From NCBI RefSeq assembly GCF_000471905.2, contig NW_006499912.1, forward strand, positions 124,001 through 188,000: DNA of 64,000 nt, written 5' to 3'. This stretch comes from Amborella trichopoda. Taxonomy: Eukaryota; Streptophyta; Magnoliopsida; Amborellales; Amborellaceae. Shown here one piece after another: positions 55,659 through 64,000 of the stretch. Positions within the stretch are counted from its first letter, which is position 1; the number at the start of each line of letters is the position of its first letter. The translations under genes were made by a program, and so were the position numbers. Below the pieces are notes generated by a model. The model was not told where the DNA came from, made no database searches, and worked only from the letters and a program-made list of their open reading frames with translations.

Positions 55659-58432
55659 CTACCTCCTTAAACCCATCCCATGCACATGCCTCACAATATC
55701 ACTTACCCGCAAGTATTTGGTTAATGGACCTGCATACATAGACTCAAATGGAATATAACCAACTTTCACGTCACCAGCGGCTATCTCTTCCCTTACTCTA
55801 TGATGTTGGGCTTTAATGTGGCTTGACTTTCTATGGAACCTTGGTTCAACTACCACTGCTATTGCAGCTTGATTGTCACACATGATTCTAATAGTTCCAT
55901 GTTTTAGAGGGTTGAAGTTAAGATGATTCAAGAACTTCTTAATCCAAATGGCTTCTAAAGTTGCAGAACCTAAAGCCATATACTTCGCTTCCATGGTAGA
56001 TAGGGCTAAAATATCTTTCTTCTTAGTGCACCAAGAAATGGCACCACCCCCATAAAGAAATAGATAACCTGAAGTGGATCTCGAGTCATCCGGTTCTCCT
56101 TGATAGTCGGAGTCTGTGTATCCCAAAACTTTAAGCTGACTTACATTGCCATAGGTTAATCCATAATCAAATGTTCCTTTCAAATACCTCATGATTCTTT
56201 TCACGGCTTTCCAATGTTTCTAATCTATGATCACTTTGAAATCGACCAATCAAGCTTTTAGCAAAAGCTAGATCTGGTTTAGTTCCAATAATTAAATACA
56301 TTAGTGATCCTACAACAATCCGATACAAGATTTTTTCCATCTCATTTCTCTCAAGATCATTGTTTGGTTTCATATTAACATTTAATTTTCCTCGCTTTTC
56401 CACGGGTGTATTTATAGGCTTGGATTCACTCATACCAAATCTCTCAAGAATTTTCTTGCAATACATAGATTGAGATACTTGAATAGTGTGGTCTGCTCTA
56501 TCTCTTATAATATGCATCCCTAAAAAATACGAAGCCTCGCAAATATCTTTCATATCAAAGTTACTTGATAGCATTGCCTTTGTGTCCCTTATATGGTCTA
56601 GGGTGCTACTAGCTATTGGAATATCATCCACATATAAAGTCATGAAAGTAAAGCCAGTCCCACTGGTCTTACGTTATACACAACGGTCTTCCTAATTTGG
56701 TTTGAAACCATATTTAATCAGGGTTTGGTGGAACTTGAGGAACCATCTTCTTAAAGCTTGATTGAAACCATAAAGTGATTTGTTAAGTTTGTACACGAAC
56801 TTTTCTTTTCCTTTCACAACAAAACCCTCGAATTGGTTCACATTTATATCCTCTTCTAGGTCACCATTTAATAAGGTGGTTTTCACAACCATTTGATGCA
56901 ATTCTAGGTCAAGGTAGGCTGCTATGAATATGATCATTCTAATTGAAGGCATTTTTGCAATAGGTGAATAGGTGTCAAAAAACATCTACCCCTTCCCTTT
57001 GAATAAAACCTTTTGCTATAAGTCTTGCCTTGTTCTCAAGACGCCCTTCGGAGTTAAGTTTCTTTTTGAATATCCACTTACATCCAATTGATCTAAGGTT
57101 TGGTGGAAATCAGAATACCTCTCATGCATGGTTCTTTATGATTGAATTTATCTTATGTTGCATGGCTTTCTTCCATAACTTATGATCTGGACAAGACATA
57201 GCATGTAGGTAAGAATAAGGTTCATCATTGGGTTCCTCATTAATCCTCTCATAGTCATACTCAAGGTACGTGAAAAAGGTAGATGGTCTCCTTATTCTCT
57301 CACTTCGCCTAAGTGGAATGGTTCCAATTTCTTTGTTAGGCTAAAGCTCATGGAAGTCTACTCTCTTTTGGGTTAATTCTCTCTTTATGAATTCATCTTC
57401 AAGAAAATAGGCATCAAAGCCTTCAATCACATTACGATTCAAAAAGTTATAAAACCTAAATCCCTTCCCATGACATGGGTAATCTATGAAAACACATTTT
57501 ATGGTTTTATGATCAAGTTTGGACCTATTTTGGGATGGTATGAGAACATGGGGTGAACATCCTTAAACCTCAATGCGCTTTATTGAGGGAGGTCGACCTA
57601 TGAAGAGTTGGTAAGGAGTTGATTGAATTGCTTTGGTGGGAGTCCGATTAAAGACAGATGTAGGGATTAGAATCGCCTCCCCCCAAAACTCTAATCTAAT
57701 GTTAACGATACTCATCATACATTGCACCATCGCAACTAGGGTCCTATTCTTTCTCTCAGTAACCTCATTTTTTTCAAGTGAGTAAGGCATGGTGGTTTGG
57801 TGGACAATCTCATATTGGACACAAGGCTTGGGAGGTGTATTCCCCACCCCTATCAAATCTAAGGTTTTTGATGGTTCGACCTAGTTGGTTTTCAACTTCT
57901 GCTTTATATTGTAGAAATTTAATTATGGCCACACTTTTGTTTCTCAAGAAATGGGTGTGACCAAAACGGGAGTGGTCATCAATGAATGTTATGAAGTACC
58001 TCATGTGCCCCATGGTAGGCACACTCATAGGTCCACACACATCCGAGTGGAGTAGTTCTAAAAGACTAGAGACCCTTTTGACCTTATGTTCCACGTTACA
58101 TGTATTCACCAACACATAATCCCCTTTTCCTAAGACCATTTCCATTTGATTTCCACCCATATAAAGATTAAGGGTGACGGGTTTGATATCATAAACCTAC
58201 TAAAGCCCTTCATAGAATTTTTCATATGGATACTAGCCCCCGAGTCAAGAACCCAAACATCCGCCTCCTCATTAGCAATCAAAGTCTCATGGACCACGCA
58301 AACTCTATCTTTCCTTGGTCCTCCACCAGTATTAGCTTGAGGCTTACCGGTATTGAACTTAGGAGCAAAATGAGCATTTTGTGGATGAGGAGAATCCAAC
58401 AAAACTTTTGGGTATTCCCGTATTTTTTGCAT
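55659..58432 (-). pseudogene. Copia pol (PR-INT-RT-RNase H), broken, unit 2
   Basis: The protease keeps its active-site WVLDSGASIHM near 58,260. The integrase core has HSDVCGPMSVP and FIDDHSRFGH (57,810-58,110), and the glutamate region reads NEVTERKNRTL (57,563-57,856). Reverse transcriptase has QMVVKTTLLNG (56,692-56,985) and the intact catalytic box YVDD (near 56,630). RNase H has STSGYLFLYGGGAISWCTKK and DNQAAIAV (55,659-56,204). The GAG-pre-integrase part present in unit 1 is missing: NTCNVEHKVKRVSS joins across the deletion near 58,100. Frame breaks lie near 56,170, 56,690, 57,000-57,560 and 57,810. Confidence 0.92.
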
Positions 58433-58433
58433 C

Positions 58434-59352
58434 TATAGCATTACACATTCGAATAATCTTCGCTTGAAAGCCAAACCGACCTCCCACCTACCATCATGGG
58501 TGTGGGTGGTGGTTTAGGCCTAAAAGGCATGGGGCTAGCATGGTTTGGTGGGTAGGCATGGGTTTTAGGAGGGTAAGGGCTAAATGGATAATGAGAGTAG
58601 CATTTTCCCTTTTGCTTCCCCTTCTCTTTCCATTTTTATTTTCCACTTCTTTTCTTGTCCTTAGCATTATCACTTCCAAATTACATGTATTCACCATAGA
58701 AGAGTACGGAAGAGAAGAAGAGATAGGAGTAATGAGTAAATGAGTAGAAGAAGAAGAGAGTTGGAGAGATTTTACCATATGGAACATGGAAAATGGTCCA
58801 TCCATTGCCATCCTTCTTTATTCTTCCCCTTCCATGAAAAATACAATCTCTTCGACTATTGTAGGTGCATATTTGGCCATCAAATTTGCCACAAAGGTCT
58901 CCTATGAGGGCGAGATTGAAAGCACAAACATCGTCTTTTGTGTCACCTCGTCATATGAGTGACCGGCTCTCTCACTCTCTCTTATACAACTCTTGAACTC
59001 TCTTAGATGATCACCCACTTTGGTCTGATCATCCATTTTGCAACACATGAGATTTCTCATTCTAATGATCCATTGAGCTTCATTCGGTGTGTCGTATTTT
59101 TTTTTCAAGCTCTCTATAATATCTTTGACACACGAAATTCGCATACTCCTTAACAAAAGAATCACTCATGGTGGCAAAAATAATGTTCATGGCACTTTGG
59201 TTTTTGTTATGCCATGTCTCATATGCATCCTTAACAACTTGAGGAGCATTGATCGCGGGAGGATTAGGTGATTTAAAAGTAAATAATGGTAATAGACCAT
59301 CCTCATGAAACACAACCAATTGTCCTTCTCCATTCGGAGAAGTTGGTTCCAT
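58434..59352 (-). pseudogene. Copia gag, broken, unit 2
   Basis: Starts with MEPTSPNGEGQLVVFHEDGL (59,352). UBN2-type gag follows with KKYDTPNEAQ and CKMDDQTKVGDHLREF (58,902-59,165), with a frame change near 59,090. The zinc knuckle region around 58,430-58,470 has lost key cysteines compared with unit 1. Confidence 0.85.
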
Positions 59353-59464
59353 TGAACCTCTCCTCCTTAAGCAATTAAGTGAGTATCTAACGGGCTACTA
59401 TGGGTCCCTATTTGGCAATATATAAGCCCTCTAAAGACCCTAAAAGAGGTTGTAAATGAGCCTA

Positions 59465-59476
59465 GCTCTGATACCA
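59465..59476 (-). other. Primer-binding site of Copia element, unit 2
   Basis: The minus strand reads TGGTATCAGAGC, matching the 3' end of plant initiator Met-tRNA. It is two bases from the LTR end at 59,479. This is the intact version of the decayed site in unit 1. Confidence 0.88.
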
Positions 59477-59478
59477 AT

Positions 59479-62100
59479 TGATAGTGGATACAAAGACTAG
59501 AGCAAATTTTCAAGCCGAAAAACAAGCAAAATGGGCATCTTCAACAAGCCACTTGCTAAAGACCAACCTAAGTGAATATGTTACAATCCTTTAAATAACA
59601 ATTACAACCCTTTCTAGCCATGTAAAACCACTGTAAATAAACTCAAATACCAACCCCTTATGGGGCAATTACATATAAAGCAAGATTAGCTTATGAATTA
59701 CACTTTCATAACACAAATTACATAAACTATGTCCCAAAGCTTAAATACAACATACAACTAATCTACAAAAAAATCTAAGGATTAAAATCAGCTAAATAGG
59801 GAATTATACTAGAAAATTAAATTCGAGAATCCATGTGTCGAACCCCTTGTGCCAAGGCCACGCAATCGGGCCCTATAAGGACTTAATTTTGTCCCTTCAG
59901 ATTGTACAAAAGTGGTTCATTCTCACAAGAGTGTCTAATCCAAATGGGAAGCAATTACACATATTAAAATCACTTCTTAAGATCTCATCACACTGGCATT
60001 ATAATTCAAAATAGAATCAAAAGGTTTGAATCGAATCGGATAAAGAAGAAGAGAGTTATGGCCAAACTACACACGGTGCTCTCTCAGGCCACCAAAACAG
60101 TCTTGCATGAAAAGATTATGATCCCCCATAGGTTAAAAACGTGATGAAAAGCTTTTGGAAAATCAGTGACACACATGAATGACCACACTAAGAATAAGCA
60201 TGATGAAAATTTTGATCAAATGGGAATTCTAATATTAGCGAAACTTTTGTAAATTCAAAACTCCAGCAACTATGCATACCAAGACTATGAACTTATGAGG
60301 AAAAATATTCAATGGAGATTACCTTGATAAATGTACATTATGGACTTAAGCATAAGAAATGAGGACCACCATCAATGGAACTCTAAAAGCCTTTAAAAAA
60401 AAACGTGGAGTCTCTCTCTCTCTCTTAAATTTTTGCTCACAAAACCCTAAAAAAAGGAGGCACGTATTTTTCAAATGGTTCCAGAGTTGAGATAGTTAGG
60501 GTTTGAGATCTCATGATGTACATTTATAACATGGGTGTAACCTTGGACTCAATCAACACCCTTGATGCACTAATCCAAAGACACATGAGAGGAGGCTAAT
60601 GTACCTAGCCACCCATTCCCATCCAACCACTAGGATGAAGGGATGTCATTTCACATCGTTATCACTCACCTTAACTCTAAGTTATACCACTTTACCATTT
60701 TGTCCTTGACCCATGTTTTTTTTCCAATTGTATCCAATATGCCATTACAAAAATACCCTTAGTGTTTTTAATAATGTATTAGAGTAGATAACTACCAAGG
60801 GTAAATGGCAAAGAAGTAATTGGCAAAGCTCACACATGTGAAGATATTCTACTTTATCAAAGCCAATCACTTTGTAGATCTAAAATTTCAAACTAATTAA
60901 TTTAAAGATAACATCCTCTTCACACATGTATGTGAAAATATTTTTCAACTCAAATTTGAAAATCCATTTTCTCTTTAATATCAAATAAATTAAATAATTA
61001 AACTTCAAACTTGTCAAGCATGGCCCATGTCTGAGTTAATTAAGACACGTGATAAAAATGGGGTGCTAAGTTATAACACTATATTACAAGATATAACATT
61101 ATATAACAAGATACCACAACGCAACCCCTTATAAAATAAGCAACCAAATGTCATTCTGGTCCCTCTCGCCAAGGGATCAGCGCCCAGCTGAGTGATGATG
61201 CTGAGTGAGGCGTGGGGTGCCACTTGGCAACCCTATGGCCACTCAGACACCACATGACACTACCAGCTTCAGACTAAAGTGGAATTTGAGTCAAACAATT
61301 TGAAAAACCTCATTTTTTATCAAATAAAATTCCAAAAAAATTCTCTAAAACTCACAATAAATATTTAAAAGTATTTTTGAGCAATTATTAGGCTTTTCTT
61401 ATCATTATAAAATTGGACAAAAGGTATAGTGAGATCTCAGGCTAATAAATCTAGGTATCGGAGTACTCCATTGGGCTAGTCCCGAATAATGTTCCGCTGA
61501 GTCTCAGATCAACCCAATAGATCTATGTTCCACAGTCTAAAGTAAGGTCACATAATTGGCTATATCAAAGCCGTTGAGTCAGAACTTCTGATCATTCAGC
61601 TCTCAATGGATTACAGGTGTACCCCTGTGGGACATGATCTAACTCAATTACAGGGGTCCTTTCAAAGTACATGTGCACTGGCTCTTTCAAACTCGGATAA
61701 TGCATTTGGAGGAGTGGCTTCCCGTATGAAATGAAAATGCACATGCCATGTAATGGTCTCATGTCAGGATACGGACTTATGCCCCATAAGTCTTTACCAA
61801 TTCTTACAGGGCAAATACTCAATAAGTACTCGGGTTCTATTTTTTTCGTTTGGATTCTTCAAGCCCTGACCAATCGCAGCTAAACATGAGGCCAACCTAT
61901 AAAATCCTGACTAGGAGGTGTCCCTCACACCTTCTTGAGGAATTGCTATTTCAAAACGTGAACTCTCGATGCCTCATGTGTGCTCAGGGTAAACGAATAT
62001 TGGCTCCATTTTGCAAGGCGCTAAGATTTCAATCTCTCAATCGCTCCCACTGAATGAGAGACTACTAGAATTTAAACCTTGATTGGCCATATTTCCAACA
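59479..62100 (-). repeat. Copia 5' LTR, unit 2
   Basis: 2,622 bp, starting TGTTGGAAATATGGCC on the minus strand and ending CACTATCA. It is full length compared with the deleted 5' LTR of unit 1. Short frames within it (61,592-61,822 and 61,850-62,053) are not conserved. Confidence 0.9.
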
Positions 62101-62946
62101 TGAAGCATGAGAAAATGTAGGGATTTTGGAGAGAGAAAATTGGGGTGAGGAAGTCTTTGGTTGAGGGAGAGAAGATCTAGAAAAATTGGGGCTTCGAAAA
62201 TTTTTCAATTTTTATTTTATAAAAATATACCCCTAAATAATTGAATCAAGATCTTTAAGAGATGAGTAATTTGGGCCAATTTACTATTTAAATCACTTTC
62301 TAAATATCACCTCTATTTTTCTGAGGATCTTTCTATTGTTCTTGCTAGATTTTGCTTGACTTTCTTGTAATATATATGTTTGTTGTAATTGTTGTTTGCC
62401 ACTCTATACACCTACAGGCACGTGTATTCTTTTCTACTCACAAGCACCTACAAAACCATTTCAAGTTTTCGAAAACCCCGAAGTTTGCATTAAAGTCAAG
62501 AAGGGTTCCATGCTCCTAGAGTTGATACACTTGGGAATGTGCAACTTCAATGTGAGCCCATCTGCAAGTCCTACCTCTAAGAACACCCCGTATTGAGTAG
62601 AACCCCATAGCACGGCCCATAAGGGTTCACTCGAGACTTACGTGGGATTTGTTTATTTATTAATTTTTTATATTATCTCATCATAACCTAATAAACAATA
62701 TTTAAAAAAAACATGGTTACCTTAAGAGCTACACCTGGCTACCCTTATGGATAACTACAGTTATAAAATAAATACATAAAAATCTAAGATTTTTTTCCCA
62801 ATTTCTTTCATGTGATTCTTCCCTAGCCCGAAGAGAATATGTGAACCAGATTTAGGCAGAAACCATTACCCCAAAGACCATATAAGTAGGGGAGGGTAGA
62901 GTGTTGTAGCCATCCACCCAACGACCCACAAAATGCTTTTTCAAAG
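62101..62946. other. Right flank of Copia insertion, unit 2
   Basis: Counterpart of 30,041-30,860, starting with TGAAG. The exon-like stretch at 62,420-62,595 reads APTKPFQVFENPEVCIKVKK, then LLELIHLGMCNFNVSP, and stops after KNTPY. The protein is not recognised; it may be part of an older repeat. Confidence 0.45.
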
Positions 62947-64000
62947 AAAAATTACTTTGTCCCTATCAACAATGAGCACACTCGTGATACCTAATGAGGC
63001 ATGCCTTTGAAAATAACACCATCTACCTATATATGGCATGCCACCTTTGTTATACAACGGTCTTTATTGACTAAATAGCATGTACATGTATATATCATTC
63101 TTTAACCCTATAAAATAAGGCTCTTTTACGTATACTTTATGGGTTTTAGGGTTCTGTAATACAGTTATCGTGGGTTCTATAATGCGTATTTTGTGAAACA
63201 TCTTCTATGGGGCTTAAGGCACTTAAATACAGAAAACGCATAAATTTTTCATATGGTATCAAAGTTAGTCTGATCTGTGAGCCTGAAGCCCCTCTGTTAT
63301 TCTGCCATGTTGTTCTGATCTACAAGTGTGCCCCTCAGCTACTCGCCCAGCCACACAAATCTTCTCAGCCACTCACCTAGATCTTCAGCAGCTTGGATCC
63401 TATTCTACCCCTTTTTCATTTGCTCCTTCGATACTCGTCCAGCAACACAAGACAGATCTGTCATAACCCACCTCTCAAAAAACCCTTTGAAAACCACCCA
63501 GATCTATGCCCTCTTGCTCCTTTGACATTCAACAAACCACCCAGTGAACCCAGATATGCCGCCTCTAAAATCGACCCTCTTTGAAACCCGCTCTGGATCT
63601 CTAATCTTCTTCATCTTTTGTCTGGATATGAAACTCTCACAGTAGCTGCAGCTTCTTCCTCAAGTCCCTCTCTTCCCTCATATTTGAGCGATCTCAATCG
63701 CCTGGATCTCCTCTCTGAGTCATTTTTTCTCTTATGTTTTTTTCTCTGCATCTTTTATCAGTTGACGAGCTCTCTCTCCTCAATTTCTTTTGATCGGAAT
63801 AAATTACACCTCTATTTGTCTTCCTCTTTTGTTGGGTTTTTTGAAAAAAAATATTATTTATTCTCATGTGAAACCTTCAAAAAAAGTGTGATAGGACCTA
63901 CCTCTAGGGCTCTTGCAAGAGGAGAGAGTGAGGGGTAGCGTACAAAAGGGAAGAAGTGAGGAGTGAGTGAGAGAAAGAATAGTGATCGCAGGGCCTTCAT
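62947..64000. repeat. Tandem segmental duplication, start of unit 3 (rearranged)
   Basis: The first 80 bp (AATTACTTTGTCCCTATC onward) match the starts of units 1 and 2. At about 63,029 the sequence jumps to the position equivalent to 19,495 in unit 1, inside the 5' LTR of the short LTR element, skipping what should be about 10.7 kb. It continues collinearly to the window end. Confidence 0.7.
63030..64000 (+). mobile_element. Short LTR element without pol, unit 3 copy (5' truncated, runs off window)
   Basis: The 5' LTR lacks about its first 50 bp and ends at 63,253. The primer site TGGTATCAAAGT is at 63,254-63,265. The interior matches 19,721-20,430 and 49,953-50,740, including the Ser-rich frame with SSSSPSLPSYLSDLNRLDLL (63,618-63,938), which here and in the other copies starts without an ATG. 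No gag or pol motif is seen. The 3' end lies outside the window. Confidence 0.7.

Larger units (their letters stand above)
52893..62100 (-). mobile_element. Ty1/Copia LTR retrotransposon, unit 2 copy (9.2 kb, decayed)
   Basis: Same element as 20,845-30,040, with 5' LTR 59,479-62,100 and 3' LTR 52,893-55,523 on the minus strand. The target duplications TGAAG (52,888-52,892 and 62,101-62,105) and flanking sequence are identical in kind to unit 1, so it is the same insertion event copied. The ends, primer site and purine tract are better preserved than in unit 1, but coding regions are still broken, and a stretch between protease and integrase is deleted. Confidence 0.95.
30861..62946. repeat. 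Tandem segmental duplication, unit 2 (about 32.1 kb)
   Basis: Second copy of 8,754-30,860, in the same orientation and immediately adjacent. The extra length comes mainly from 35,286-45,110 and 50,88x-52,6xx. It also has a smaller LBD palindrome centre and, in the Copia element, a deletion of the GAG-pre-integrase part. The junction with unit 1 lies within an A-run followed by TTACTTTGTCCC. Confidence 0.85.

Overview
This window looks like gene-poor, AT-rich nuclear DNA of a flowering plant, probably a woody or large-genome species. Three things point there: plant-type Ty1/Copia retrotransposons with an initiator-Met-tRNA-like primer site, a plant-specific LOB/AS2 (LBD) transcription-factor sequence, and dense nested MITEs, TRIM-like and hAT-like elements. 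I see no intact conventional gene, rRNA, tRNA or CRISPR. Nearly every long open reading frame is a transposon relic, a decayed gene copy or chance. The species cannot be named from this sequence alone.

Layout. 1-8,753 holds one LBD pseudogene unit (copy A, which keeps a readable LOB domain), a hAT-like element, a TRIM nested inside a second hAT-like element, a Mutator-like MITE with a 9-bp target duplication, and an approximately 0.8 kb direct duplication. From 8,754 a large segment is tandemly repeated: unit 1 (8,754-30,860), unit 2 (30,861-62,946) and the start of unit 3 (62,947-64,000). In order, each full unit carries a Copia LTR and RNase H relic, a Mutator-like MITE relic, short-TIR MITEs, an LBD 3' remnant, a GA-rich tract, a SINE-like relic, a foldback MITE, an LBD inverted repeat, a GGATCC-rich hAT-like element, a short LTR element without pol, and a 9.2 kb Copia element on the minus strand. 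Both Copia copies have the same TGAAG target duplication and the same flanks, so the element inserted once and was then copied with the whole segment.

Unit 2 differs from unit 1 by about 9.8 kb of extra DNA (35,286-45,110), a retained or gained hAT element (50,915-52,203), and loss of about 1.4 kb from the centre of the LBD palindrome. The extra DNA includes a less repetitive stretch, an assembly gap, a roughly 530-bp tandem repeat and a LINE tail.

The most interesting structure is the LBD inverted repeat. In unit 1 two divergent LBD fragments sit in arms of about 1.1 kb around a 1.2 kb spacer. In unit 2 the arms are about 0.88 kb and the loop is only 184 bp. Read-through transcription from either side would give a long hairpin RNA carrying LBD-derived sequence, so this is a candidate source of small RNAs against a parental LBD22/LBD27-like gene elsewhere. 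That function is inference; the structure is read directly. All homology was judged by eye, without alignment software or database searches.
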